Source of the DNA: Pluralibacter gergoviae ATCC 33028 = NBRC 105706 | GTDB lineage: Bacteria > Pseudomonadota > Gammaproteobacteria > Enterobacterales > Enterobacteriaceae | Direction: 5' to 3' | DNA length: 64,000 nt | NCBI RefSeq assembly: GCF_001598855.1 | Contig: NZ_BCZS01000013.1 | Coordinates: forward strand, 91,732-155,731 | Shown: piece by piece, positions 8,694-16,798 of the stretch | Position numbering within the stretch: position 1 is the first letter of the stretch | Layout of the letters: each line of letters opens with the position of its first letter | The notes under the pieces: generated by a model | Told to the model about the DNA's origin: nothing | The model's input: the letters and a program-made list of their open reading frames with translations, nothing else | Databases searched by the model: none | Translations under genes and position numbers: made by a program

Positions 8694-9194
8694 ATGAAGC
8701 GTAGGCACTGGATAAGCATCGAAACACACAAGAAGTTCTATAGGGCTCGCAGTGAGTTTGCGGACTGGACGGACAGGGAGTGGAAACACCCGGTTTCCTG
8801 CTTTCTTTTGCAGGTCTGGGGATTCTTGATGTTTGTTATTCTTGGACTGGCCTCTCTGCTTTTGGGTGTTGGTTCACATAAAAATGCCTTCCCGGAATTA
8901 TATCAGAACGATGAAAAGCGCAGACCAATTCGCTTTAAGTATTCCTTGACCTCATTCGTAGAGGGTAAGGGCTGGATTTTGTTTGTAGTGTTCGCACTTT
9001 TGTTCGTCTCAGTCGCCGATGCATTCAACCCATTCTATTTAACATCGTCCTTTATTTATTACGTAATCAATGGGGTAGCACTATTTGCTGGGTGGTGGGG
9101 TGGGGTATTTGTTTATTTAAGGTTAGTTAGTTGGATGAGAGAACGCACCATTTGGCTATCAGAATGGCAGCGTAGATGCCCTGATGACAAGTAG
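8694..9194 (+). CDS. Hypothetical membrane protein
   Basis: A 166-residue protein of unknown family. After a cationic, aromatic N-terminus (MKRRHWISIETHKKFYRAR) there are three hydrophobic segments: about residues 40-62 (LQVWGFLMFVILGLASLLLG), 93-113 (WILFVVFALLFVSVADAF) and 118-142 (FIYYVINGVALFAGWWGGVFVYL). The ATG at 8694 is preceded by a G-rich stretch (ggggggcgc). It is upstream of the resolvase with 200 bases between, so co-transcription is uncertain. Possibly an accessory defence or regulatory membrane protein; nothing directly shows this. Confidence 0.6.
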   Translation: MKRRHWISIETHKKFYRARSEFADWTDREWKHPVSCFLLQVWGFLMFVILGLASLLLGVGSHKNAFPELYQNDEKRRPIRFKYSLTSFVEGKGWILFVVFALLFVSVADAFNPFYLTSSFIYYVINGVALFAGWWGGVFVYLRLVSWMRERTIWLSEWQRRCPDDK

Positions 9195-9269
9195 CTCAAC
9201 TGTTTGGGGTTATTAGTATTGCCATTATCTCGCACTCAGGGTAAATATTTTCGATCCTTCAAAAAGTTG

Positions 9270-9385
9270 CTGCCAACAAACGACCGTTTTCTGGCACCTC
9301 TTCGCAGGTATCTTCCGGGATGTTGAAAAATTAGCCTTGGCAATTGTTGGCAGGCGTCCTATTGTTGACACCGTTTTCTGACAGG
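9270..9385 (+). repeat. Possible resolvase binding region (inverted and direct repeats)
   Basis: Just upstream of the serine recombinase lie a 10-bp perfect inverted repeat (ctgccaacaa 9270-9279, ttgttggcag 9344-9353) and two copies of a CCGTTTTCTG-type direct repeat near 9283 and 9371. Small resolvases usually bind arrays of such sites next to their own gene. Assignment as a res-like site is inference. Confidence 0.4.
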
Positions 9386-9403
9386 TATTGAGAGGTGTTG
9401 AGA

Positions 9404-9964
9404 ATGGCGATTTTTGGCTACGGGCGTGTTTCGACATCGCAGCAGGATACTGAGAACCAGCGTCTGGAACTTGAACAAGCTGGGTGGGCGTTCGACTTTT
9501 GGTTTACTGATGTTGTTAGCGGGAAAACCCCTGCTATGCAGCGCAAAGCATTCTCAGAGTTGCTGGGCAAAATCAGGGACGATGAAACGCTGGTTGTAGC
9601 CAAACTTGACCGTTTGGGGCGTGATGCTATTGATGTGCTTCAAACGGTCCGGGTGCTATCTGATCGCGGCATCAGGGTGATAGTCCACCAGCTTGGGAAT
9701 ACTGATCTGACCTCCGCTGCCGGGAAGCTGTTATTGTCAATGCTGGCGGCTGTAGCTGAGATGGAGCGAGATTTGCTGATTGAGCGCACTCAGGCGGGTT
9801 TAACGCGGGCTAAAGCTGAAGGCAGGAAGTTGGGAAGACCCTCTAAAATTGCGCCAGAAGCTCGTGGAGCGATTGTAGTGAAAAAGAATAGCGGAACCAG
9901 TGTCAGCGCGTTAGCGCGCGAATATGGCGTTTCCAGAGCGACTATAGCGGCTATTGTCGATTGA
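9404..9964 (+). CDS. Small serine recombinase (resolvase/invertase family)
   Basis: DNA resolvase or invertase of the Tn3/Hin type. Start at 9404 gives MAIFGYGRVSTSQQDTENQRL, with catalytic Ser in the YGRVSTS motif, then the conserved VVAKLDRLGRDAIDVL and the AEMERDLLIERTQAGL hinge helix, and a C-terminal helix-turn-helix (SVSALAREYGVSRATIAAIV). At 186 residues it is full length. It lies 13 bases before the DUF4062 gene and very likely shares its transcript. It might resolve or invert island DNA; no inversion partner sites are evident within the island. Confidence 0.9.
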   Translation: MAIFGYGRVSTSQQDTENQRLELEQAGWAFDFWFTDVVSGKTPAMQRKAFSELLGKIRDDETLVVAKLDRLGRDAIDVLQTVRVLSDRGIRVIVHQLGNTDLTSAAGKLLLSMLAAVAEMERDLLIERTQAGLTRAKAEGRKLGRPSKIAPEARGAIVVKKNSGTSVSALAREYGVSRATIAAIVD

Positions 9965-9977
9965 ATATGGAGAGTTT

Positions 9978-10826
9978 ATGGCTTACACAGCAACGGTTAT
10001 CCCTGTAATGATCGCATCCCCTGGTGATGTTACTGAAGAAAGAAGAATTATTCGGGAAGTAATCCACGAATGGAATGATATTAATTCTGCCCTCTCGAAA
10101 GTTATGCTAATTCCTATTGGGTGGGAAACCCACACATCACCGGAGCTTGGCATGAGACCTCAGGAGTTAATTAATCAGAGACTGCTAGTTGATTGCGATC
10201 TATTGATTGGTGCTTTCTGGACACGACTTGGCTCTCCGACAGGTGATGAAGCAAGTGGGACTGTTGAAGAAATTCACAAGCATTTAGACGCGGGCAAACC
10301 TGCAATGATATATTTTTCATCTAAACCCGTAGTGCTTGATACAGTGGATATGGGGCAATATGATGCCCTAAAAGCATTCAAACAAGAATGCATGCAACAA
10401 GGCTTGATTGAGACCTTTAATGAGTCAACTGATTTCAAACATAAATTATATAAACAATTGACGCTGACACTCACAAACAATTCATATCTGAAAAATATCA
10501 TAAACTCTTATCGTTCAGAAGGAACTGATAATTTAAAACAAGAATCTCCTAAGATGCTTCTATCTGAAGATGCAACTTTTGTCTTGAAGATGGCATGCGA
10601 GGACGAAAGCGGTGGGATATTAATATTAGAGCATCTGGATGGAACAGATATTCATGTTGGCGGCCAAAGTCTCGGTGGGGAAAATGCTAGAGAGGTTGCT
10701 AAATGGAAATCTGCTTTAGATGAATTGAAATCCAATGAATTAATATCTTCTCGGGATTATAAAGGCGTTCAATTCGAAGTTACTCATAAAGGATGGACTC
10801 TTTTTGAATCATTGAAGAACAAGTAA
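9978..10826 (+). CDS. DUF4062-domain protein
   Basis: The 282-residue product begins (after GGAGAG) with the hallmark of DUF4062: TVIPVMIASPGDVTEERRIIREVIHEWN (first ~35 residues) and a later DLLIGAFWTRLGSPTG segment with SGTVEEIHKHL; this domain has a TIR-like Rossmann-type fold and is often fused to signalling or NTPase modules. Here the C-terminal ~110 residues form a separate alpha/beta region (FVLKMACEDESGGILILEHLDG; GVQFEVTHKGWTLFESL) resembling a small winged-helix. Together with Shedu in the same island this suggests, but does not prove, a role in defence. AT-rich relative to the backbone. Confidence 0.8.
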   Translation: MAYTATVIPVMIASPGDVTEERRIIREVIHEWNDINSALSKVMLIPIGWETHTSPELGMRPQELINQRLLVDCDLLIGAFWTRLGSPTGDEASGTVEEIHKHLDAGKPAMIYFSSKPVVLDTVDMGQYDALKAFKQECMQQGLIETFNESTDFKHKLYKQLTLTLTNNSYLKNIINSYRSEGTDNLKQESPKMLLSEDATFVLKMACEDESGGILILEHLDGTDIHVGGQSLGGENAREVAKWKSALDELKSNELISSRDYKGVQFEVTHKGWTLFESLKNK

Positions 10827-10875
10827 TTCTGCTTTAACTATTTGAAGGCGGGGAACTTACTTTCCCCGCTTCATT

Positions 10876-11373
10876 TCACTCAAACGAAGCCGCGATGACT
10901 TCCCCGGTGTTGGCGTTAAAAATACAGAAATATTGAAGTGGTGTTAGCATCCCCAGGCTATTAATTGCCTTAGCCTGTTGTCCGAACATTTGAATAGTTC
11001 GTTTGTTCTCGTCATGCCAGAGGTAGGTGTTGAATACCGGCTGCGTTTCACTTTCCTGCCACACATGGCGAAACGTCGCTTTCTTGTCCATTACCTGCTT
11101 GCACTCCCTGACCGGGTTATGGTGCGTTTTCGCATAGCATTCCGGGTTGTCATCTGCACATACGATATCTTTTCGTGCTGTCTGATGCTCAGCACCTACA
11201 GCAGAAAAGGCGCATACGCCCAGCACCAATGAGAGAGTGCCCAGAGTCCCCCATGCAATTGCACGTAGCGTGCTGATCTGCCGTTTTGATGTGACGTGAG
11301 CGACCACACTATAGCTGGCCCAGCTAAGCGCGGCTCCCGCCACCATTGGTAATAAAAAACCTGATCCCGCCAT
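10876..11373 (-). CDS. Hypothetical membrane protein
   Basis: A 165-residue protein of unknown family. Start at 11373 (MAGSGFLLPMVAGAALSW) is preferred because GAGGGA precedes it and the hydrophobic helix starts at once. Two membrane segments are seen (FLLPMVAGAALSWASYSVVA and LRAIAWGTLGTLSLVLGVCAFSAV) followed by a polar domain with two or three Cys (IVCADDNPECYAKTHHNPVRECK) likely outside the cytoplasm. It is convergent with the DUF4062 gene; 50 bases between stops contain a short hairpin (gcggggaa/ttccccgc). Confidence 0.6.
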   Translation of the reverse strand: MAGSGFLLPMVAGAALSWASYSVVAHVTSKRQISTLRAIAWGTLGTLSLVLGVCAFSAVGAEHQTARKDIVCADDNPECYAKTHHNPVRECKQVMDKKATFRHVWQESETQPVFNTYLWHDENKRTIQMFGQQAKAINSLGMLTPLQYFCIFNANTGEVIAASFE

Positions 11374-11612
11374 GATTCCCTCATTTTCGAAACAACATCG
11401 CACCTGATAGCAAACGCTGGTGAAGTCCAACTGATGACGATCATCATACTTGTTGGGTTTTAAATGTCACTATTGGTGTTTATTTTGAATCTTGTGATTG
11501 TAGTGATACAGGTTTCTTGTGAGGGTGAGTGTGCTCACATCTGGGATTTGTAGATTCAAAATGTCTCATGTGGAGCGTGGCCTTACAGTAGTCAAAATTG
11601 CACATTCAGTGC

Positions 11613-12077
11613 ATGAAAAAGACCTTGAGAATACAGTTTGGCGAGCGGGTAAAAGAACTGCGTATAGCCACCGGAATGAGCCAGGAAGCGTTTGCTGATC
11701 GGTGTGGGTTCGCACGCAGCTATATGAGCCGAATCGAACGTGGTGGCTCTAACGCTTCTCTTGATGCGATTGAAGTGTTGGCTGGCGCTTTAAATGTCGA
11801 GCCGTGGCGATTGTTGGTGTCTGACTTGTCCGAAGATACCGACCCGGAATTACTGGTTCCCTATGCGGCCGATGGTTCGTGCTTTCATCCCGGACTGGCG
11901 AGCACGCGCGATGGTTCGTTTGGTGTAGGTGATAAAGCCTCTCAGAAGCGTTTTGGCACGTTTTCCGAAGCGCTTGAGTATCTACGTAGCATGGAGACGG
12001 CAAAATGGCGTAGGCCCAATGCCAGTGGCAACTGGGGGATTGTGTCAGCGGTGCGGTGGGACAAACTGCGAAAGTAG
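11613..12077 (+). CDS. XRE-family transcriptional regulator
   Basis: A 154-residue DNA-binding protein. Residues 8-65 form a Cro/CI-type helix-turn-helix (GERVKELRIATGMSQEAFADRCGFARSYMSRIERG...). The C-terminal half (SQKRFGTFSEALEYLRSM, PNASGNWGIVSAVRW) is a conserved extension found with regulators carried by integrative elements. The ATG at 11613 begins KKTLRIQFG; an upstream ATG at 11598 in frame has no better ribosome site. It lies next to the right end of the island and may control its excision or cargo genes. Confidence 0.85.
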   Translation: MKKTLRIQFGERVKELRIATGMSQEAFADRCGFARSYMSRIERGGSNASLDAIEVLAGALNVEPWRLLVSDLSEDTDPELLVPYAADGSCFHPGLASTRDGSFGVGDKASQKRFGTFSEALEYLRSMETAKWRRPNASGNWGIVSAVRWDKLRK

Positions 12078-12884
12078 CGCAACTGTAAGGTTAAGAATTT
12101 TATTGCTGTATGGATGAACAGTGTTCATTGAATGCTGATAGTCTTATGTTTCATCAGCTTGTCGTTTCTATAAGAGCGAATGAAACGCCAAAATTCAGGT
12201 GCATTACGTAGGCGTTACGGTGGCGTTTGACTTTGGATTTGAAGGGGATAATTCATATAAAGAACATTGAGTTAAATGGTGGTTCTGAACAAGTTCTGCC
12301 GGGTTTAAATTCGTTTCAAAATCCGAAAGCAGTGGCGTTTACTTAACGCCCATGCACTTGCGCAAGAATGTTGTAGTTCCTGCTACAAAACCCTCCTACA
12401 ATACGTCGAGTTTTTGTTAATAAATCCATGGGATTACGAGATCTTTGGAGCGGGGGTGATTTCCCTTCGCCCGCTCCAGAATTTCCTCCAGATGGCAAAA
12501 TTCTAAAAAGACTCTTTTGATTTCAATATATTAATTAATATGCGATGTTTTGATCGTTCTACCGTTGAACGACGACTTATCAACATAAAGTACTCCACTA
12601 ATTATCACGGATAGCTACTATTAAAATGTGAGCATAACTATTCGGCGGCGGCAGTTATTGCTTTTGCACTGCGATGGTTCAACGTGAAAGAAAATCTGAC
12701 CCGTGTCTTGTCTCTTACACCTGGCTAAACAAACTTAAGCCGTTGTTCGCTCATCACTGATACTTTAACCATCTTCCGGTTTCAGCATTGTGCAGCGCAA
12801 ACTGCAAACGCCATATTTTTGGAGTGACTGTATGAAAATACGCCGTTATGATTGCAATTCATACAGAGACAAAGGGATTAAGAC
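12078..12884. other. Island right end and gene-free stretch
   Basis: About 800 bases without a convincing gene. It contains the right attachment repeat (12461-12481). AT-rich sequence on both sides of the repeat suggests that DNA outside the repeat is also acquired. A short open frame from 12790 runs into the next gene in another frame and is not supported. Confidence 0.6.
12461..12481 (+). repeat. attR: right 21-bp direct repeat of the glyU island
   Basis: Exact copy of 2261-2281, the last 18 bases of glyU plus AGA-type flank. The sequence to its left (gagcgggggtgat) does not continue the tRNA, so this is only the duplicated core. Confidence 0.9.
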
Positions 12885-13349
12885 ATGGATACAGTCGAGG
12901 AACTTAACGGAACATACTTCTATGCAGGGCGTTCAAACCTCACTGCCTCGGAACTCTTTTTCATGGTCTTCTGTGAAAATGTCATAGATCAACTTGGTTT
13001 AGGTCTTGTTGATTTCGGTGCTGTAGTTGCCATTGTGTCCGGGCGTAACACTCTCCCGACAAGAGCAAAACCGAACGGCGCTGAAAAGGGAACATCTTAT
13101 GCGTCTAAAGCTTCACGAAAAGTTTTCAAAAAAGCGCAGTTCCCATTCGGTATCAAACAGCCTTCCGTTATTGGTGGTTATCCACCTTCTACTATCAGAA
13201 TCAGGGCAGTAGCTAACATTGGAACCTTTACTGGAAGGGCTATTCCTGTTGTGGGATGGGTAATTTTAGCTTCTGATATCTCTCAAATCACCTATCGCAC
13301 TATCCGAGACTACAACGCTATAGCGCGGGGTAACGATAAGTTATGGTAA
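12885..13349 (+). CDS. STM2901-family protein (phage/island-associated)
   Basis: A 154-residue protein matching, by its opening MDTVEELNGTYFYAGRSNLTASELFFMVFCENV, the STM2901 family known from Salmonella islands; function unknown. A Gly/hydrophobic C-terminal region (GTFTGRAIPVVGWVILASDISQI) suggests membrane association, and the middle is basic. It overlaps the next gene by 7 bases, so both are translated together, as in Salmonella. It lies outside the 21-bp att repeats of the island and is therefore probably part of a different, older insertion at glyU. Confidence 0.75.
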   Translation: MDTVEELNGTYFYAGRSNLTASELFFMVFCENVIDQLGLGLVDFGAVVAIVSGRNTLPTRAKPNGAEKGTSYASKASRKVFKKAQFPFGIKQPSVIGGYPPSTIRIRAVANIGTFTGRAIPVVGWVILASDISQITYRTIRDYNAIARGNDKLW

Positions 13350-13693
13350 ACAATGTTGAGCAACGCGTTTATGCGTTTGTACGGCCTTACGCAGGCACGT
13401 ACCTATTCAAGTTCAAGCAAGTAGAGCTAACACCTGAAACGGATCTTGATTCTGATTTGAGTCTTGATGAACTTGAAGCTGGTGAGTTGATGGATACGTT
13501 TTTCGATGTGTTCAAGGTTGAACGGGGAAATTTTAAAATTGAAACTTACTATCCTGACGTACCCGTTTCATGGAATCCATTCAAGAAAACAGAGCCTGTT
13601 CCTGTTCCAGATTTTAATATTGGTATGCTGATCGAATCAGCAAAAGCTGGCAGATGGTTGTATGGGAGTCCTTCCGAAAAATCGTCGGGGTAA
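13343..13693 (+). CDS. DUF1493 (acyl-carrier-like) family protein
   Basis: A 116-residue acidic protein whose core TELTPETDLDSDLSLDELEAGELMDTFFDVFKV resembles DUF1493 proteins, small acyl-carrier-like folds that in Salmonella stand next to STM2901. A serine carrying phosphopantetheine is not obvious beyond DLSLDE. Coupled to the preceding gene through an overlapping start. Function unknown. Confidence 0.75.
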   Translation: MVNNVEQRVYAFVRPYAGTYLFKFKQVELTPETDLDSDLSLDELEAGELMDTFFDVFKVERGNFKIETYYPDVPVSWNPFKKTEPVPVPDFNIGMLIESAKAGRWLYGSPSEKSSG

Positions 13694-13809
13694 GGCTTAT
13701 CACGATGAGTGAGAAAGCATGTATCTTCCACCCTACGAGATTATTCCCCTGAAGAGTCTGACTACTCGTTGCTACACAGATACAGAAGTGTGATGAGAGG
13801 ATTTCCAGT

Positions 13810-13995
13810 ATGAAAAAATCAGTGCTTCTGCCTTTCATTCACGAATTTTTCATTGATAGTAATGGGAAGTTGGATCTCACCAACCAATATTATGCGCGCG
13901 ACACGGTGAGTAAACTCTCAACAGAGCTGACTCACGTTAATACACCTGCAACCGTAAGTCAGACGAGCATTCACCTGAAATGTGCCGCCAGCTGA
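13810..13995 (+). CDS. Small hypothetical protein, possibly a gene remnant
   Basis: A 61-residue frame with GAGAGG about 9 bases before its ATG, starting MKKSVLLPFIHEFFIDSNGKL. I do not recognise it. It lies between the DUF1493 gene and backbone DNA, where composition switches abruptly to high G+C near 14030, so it may be the truncated end of the accessory patch. Confidence 0.4.
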   Translation: MKKSVLLPFIHEFFIDSNGKLDLTNQYYARDTVSKLSTELTHVNTPATVSQTSIHLKCAAS

Positions 13996-14033
13996 GACAA
14001 CTCCACTGGCGTTATATCAATATTTATTTCCCC

Positions 14034-14936
14034 TCAACCAATCTCCAGCTCCCCCAGCGCCGCCAGCAGCGCATCCACCTTCGGCAGCAGCTGCTTGCGG
14101 CGGGGCCAGACCAGGGTCAGCGGCAGGCCGTCGGGCTGCTGCTCGGGGAGGATCACTTCGAGTTCGCCGCGCGCCAGCGCCCTGCGCACCAGCCAGGAGG
14201 GCATCTGGGCGACGCCGAGACCGCCGCACAGCGCCTGCATCTGGGCATCGACGTCGCCCAGCGCCATGCGGTGCGGCACGCTGCGCCAGTGCGGATGCCC
14301 GTCGGCGGTGGTGAACAGCCAGGGCTTGGTGCTGCCGTCTACCCGCTCGTACATAATGGCCTGATGCGCCAGCAGCTCGCTTTCGCTGCCGGGGCGGCCC
14401 GCGCGGTCGAGATACGCCGGCGAAGCGCAGAACAGCATCCGCTCGCGGCCCATCTGGCGGCAGCCGAGGGAGGCCGGCAGGTCCGGCGAGCCGCCGATGC
14501 GCACCGCGACGTCAATGCCCTCGTCGAACAGGTCGATAAAGCGGTCGGAGAAGGTGACGTTCAGCTCCAGATCCGGATGCTGCTGGCAAAAAGGGATCAG
14601 CAGAGGCATCACCTCCAGGCGGCCGTAGGTGTTCGGCAGGGCAACGCGCAGCCGCCCGGCGGGGATGCTGCGCTGCGCCGCCAGCACGGCTTCGGCTTCC
14701 GCCAGCTCCTCCAGAATGCGCAGGCAGGTCTGGTAGTAAGCGCTCCCGGCATCCGTGAGCGCCAGTCTGCGGGTGGTGCGCTCCAGCAGCTGCGAGCCCA
14801 GCCTGGCTTCCAGCCGGGTGACGCTTTTGCTCACCGCCGAGCCGGTGACGTGCAGGCGTTCCGCCGCGGCGGAAAAGCTGCCGCTCTCGACGGCGGTGAC
14901 GAAGGGCACAATGTCTTTCAGGCGCTGGTCGTGCAT
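14034..14936 (-). CDS. LysR-family transcriptional regulator
   Basis: A 300-residue regulator: N-terminal winged helix-turn-helix (ESGSFSAAAERLHVTGSAVSKSVTRLEARLGSQLL, residues 16-52) followed by the periplasmic-binding-like effector domain (GRLRVALPNTYGRLEVMPLL; FDEGIDVAVRIGG). It belongs to the large CrgA/DsdC-like subgroup with the IDVAVRIG motif. It is divergent from the PRISE reductase gene, with only 98 bases between the starts, the classic arrangement for a LysR regulator and its target. Confidence 0.92.
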   Translation of the reverse strand: MHDQRLKDIVPFVTAVESGSFSAAAERLHVTGSAVSKSVTRLEARLGSQLLERTTRRLALTDAGSAYYQTCLRILEELAEAEAVLAAQRSIPAGRLRVALPNTYGRLEVMPLLIPFCQQHPDLELNVTFSDRFIDLFDEGIDVAVRIGGSPDLPASLGCRQMGRERMLFCASPAYLDRAGRPGSESELLAHQAIMYERVDGSTKPWLFTTADGHPHWRSVPHRMALGDVDAQMQALCGGLGVAQMPSWLVRRALARGELEVILPEQQPDGLPLTLVWPRRKQLLPKVDALLAALGELEIG

Positions 14937-14963
14937 GATTCATGAACTCAGGTTGGAAATGAT

Positions 14964-14997
14964 GTGAATTAATAGCAGAGATAAGAACTCAATTCAC
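14964..14997. promoter_or_regulatory. Candidate LysR operator between divergent genes
   Basis: A 7-bp inverted repeat, gtgaatt (14964-14970) and aattcac (14991-14997), lies in the 98-base spacer between the LysR gene and the reductase gene. Its position would allow auto-repression and activation of the divergent gene. Confidence 0.45.
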
Positions 14998-15034
14998 TAT
15001 TAGTCTGTAGTAACGGAAACTGAGGAGAATTGAG

Positions 15035-16102
15035 ATGCAAAAACGAGCCTTAATTGTCGGCATCAGCGGCGTGATCGGTAGCGCCCTGGCGGAGAAGCTC
15101 CAGCGCGAGGGCTGGCAGGTGAGCGGACTGTCGCGCGGCCGCGGCGCGGTCCCGCAGGGCTGCCGCAGCCTGACTGCCGATCTTACCGACGCCGATGCAG
15201 TGCGGGCGGCGCTGAGTCAGGAGCAGCCAGACGCGCTGTTCTTCAGCGTCTGGTCGCGGCAGGAAAATGAAAAAGAGAACGTTCGCGTTAACGGCGGCAT
15301 GGTGCGCAACGTCATTGACGCCCTCGGCGAGCGGCTCAGCGGGGCGCACGTGGCGCTGGTCACCGGCCTGAAGCACTACCTCGGGCCGTTTGAAGCCTAC
15401 GGTAAAGGCGCCGTGCCGGTAACGCCGTTTCGTGAAGAGCAGGGGCGGCAGCCGGTAGAGAACTTCTACTATGCCCAGGAAGACGCGGTTTTTGCCGGCG
15501 CGGAGCGGTACGGCTACCGCTGGAGCGTCCATCGCCCGCACACCATCATCGGCTATGCGCTGGGTAACGCCATGAACATGGGCCAGACGCTGGCCGTTTA
15601 CGCGACACTGTGCCGCGAGAAGGGCTGGCCGTTTATCTTCCCCGGCTCGCCGGAGCAGTGGAACGGTCTGGCCGACGTGACCGACGCGGGCCTGCTGGCG
15701 GAGCAGCTGCTGTGGGCCGCCACCGCCGAAGAGGCGGCGAACGAAGATTTCAACGCCGTCAACGGCGATGTCTTCCGCTGGAACTGGCTGTGGCCCCGGC
15801 TGGCAGCGTATTTCGGCATCGAGGCGGCGGAGTATCCGGCGCAGATGATGCCGCTGGAGAACCGCATGCAGGATGCGGCGGAAGCGTGGCGCGAGATAGC
15901 GGCGCGGGAGCAGCTGCGCGAGCCGGACATCAACAGGCTGGCCTCCTGGTGGCACACCGATGCCGACCTCGGGCGCCCGATGGAGGCGTTTACCGACATG
16001 AGTAAAAGCCGAAAAGCCGGCTTTACCGGCTATCGCTCGACGCTGGATTCCTTTACCGCGCTGTTTGACAGGCTGAAAGCGGAGAATATTATTCCCCGCT
16101 AA
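15035..16102 (+). CDS. PRISE-type NAD(P)H-dependent enone reductase (extended SDR)
   Basis: A 355-residue extended short-chain dehydrogenase of the progesterone 5-beta-reductase/iridoid synthase-like (PRISE) group. The Rossmann motif GISGVIGSALAEKL is at residues 9-22, the LVTGLKHYLGPFEAYG segment near 110 and the active-site NFYYAQED (Tyr as proton donor) near 145. Members reduce activated C=C bonds of small enones. GAGGAG precedes the ATG. The divergent LysR gene probably controls it. Substrate is unknown. Confidence 0.85.
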   Translation: MQKRALIVGISGVIGSALAEKLQREGWQVSGLSRGRGAVPQGCRSLTADLTDADAVRAALSQEQPDALFFSVWSRQENEKENVRVNGGMVRNVIDALGERLSGAHVALVTGLKHYLGPFEAYGKGAVPVTPFREEQGRQPVENFYYAQEDAVFAGAERYGYRWSVHRPHTIIGYALGNAMNMGQTLAVYATLCREKGWPFIFPGSPEQWNGLADVTDAGLLAEQLLWAATAEEAANEDFNAVNGDVFRWNWLWPRLAAYFGIEAAEYPAQMMPLENRMQDAAEAWREIAAREQLREPDINRLASWWHTDADLGRPMEAFTDMSKSRKAGFTGYRSTLDSFTALFDRLKAENIIPR

Positions 16103-16217
16103 GCGCCGCAGGCTGCTTTACGTTAGCTGGGCGGCGAGGACCGATACAATCAGATGTAACGGCCGGGGCCGCCCGGCGGGCCTGCTATCGCCATATCAAC
16201 AAACGGAGAGACTTACG

Positions 16218-16757
16218 ATGCCTGAAACGCGGCGCCTGATCCTCAGACAGTGGCAGGAGCGTGACTTAGCGCCGTTTGCCGCCCTCAATGCCAGCCCCGA
16301 GGTGATGCACTTTTTTCCGGCCGTCATGAGCGCGCAGGAGAGCGATGCCCTGGCCGCACGCCTGCGGGCGACCATTGACGCCAACCGCGGCTGGGGATAC
16401 TGGGCCGTTGAGCTGAAAGCGACGGCCCAATTTACCGGCTTCGTCGGGCTTGCCGACCAGCCCGACCGCTATCCCTTTTCGCCGTGCACGGAAATCAGCT
16501 GGCGGCTGGATAAAAAGTTCTGGCACCGGGGCATTGCCCTGGAAGCCGCGCGGGCCGCGCTGAACTATGCGTTTGACGTGCTGGAGCGCGAGGCGGTTGT
16601 GGCCTTCACCTCTGTTCATAACGCCCCTTCGGAGCGTCTGATGCAGCGGCTGGGCATGCGCAAACAGGGGCAGTTTTTTCATCCGGCGCTGCCGCGCGAA
16701 CACTGGCTGGCGGAGCATGTGCTGTACCGGGTGGAGCGGGAGTCGTACCCGCGATAA
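16218..16757 (+). CDS. GNAT N-acetyltransferase (RimJ/RimL-like)
   Basis: A 179-residue acetyl-CoA-dependent acetyltransferase. The N-terminus ETRRLILRQWQERDLAPFAALN is typical of the RimJ/RimL branch; the cofactor-binding region is degenerate but present (DKKFWHRGIALEAARAALNYAF), followed by TSVHNAPSERLMQRLGM. A good GGAGAG site precedes the ATG. Target (protein N-terminus or small amine) cannot be told. It stands alone between PRISE and the glutathione peroxidase gene. Confidence 0.88.
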   Translation: MPETRRLILRQWQERDLAPFAALNASPEVMHFFPAVMSAQESDALAARLRATIDANRGWGYWAVELKATAQFTGFVGLADQPDRYPFSPCTEISWRLDKKFWHRGIALEAARAALNYAFDVLEREAVVAFTSVHNAPSERLMQRLGMRKQGQFFHPALPREHWLAEHVLYRVERESYPR

Positions 16758-16798
16758 TGGATTACGCAAAGAAGTCAGATAGCGTGCATCACAAGCGA

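Larger units (their letters stand above)
2261..12481 (+). mobile_element. 10.2 kb genomic island integrated at glyU
   Basis: Bounded by the 21-bp duplication of the glyU 3' end. It encodes a tyrosine recombinase next to the left end, a Shedu-type nuclease, a NIPSNAP protein, a lipoprotein, three unknown membrane or membrane-anchored proteins, a small serine recombinase, a DUF4062 protein and an XRE regulator near the right end. Several genes are much richer in A+T than the flanking backbone. There are no structural phage, conjugation or replication genes, so it is a small integrative element or defence island rather than a prophage. Excision competence cannot be judged from sequence. Confidence 0.88.

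Noticed and set aside
8598..8789. Minus-strand 63-codon frame at the start of the membrane protein gene
   Set aside because: Antisense overlap with a better gene; no ribosome site.
12461..12481. Second tRNA gene at the right end of the island
   Set aside because: Only the last 18 bases of glyU are present; sequence to the left does not fold as a tRNA.
12790..12987. Small plus-strand frame before the STM2901-like gene
   Set aside because: Half of it overlaps the STM2901-like gene out of frame and it has no recognisable features.
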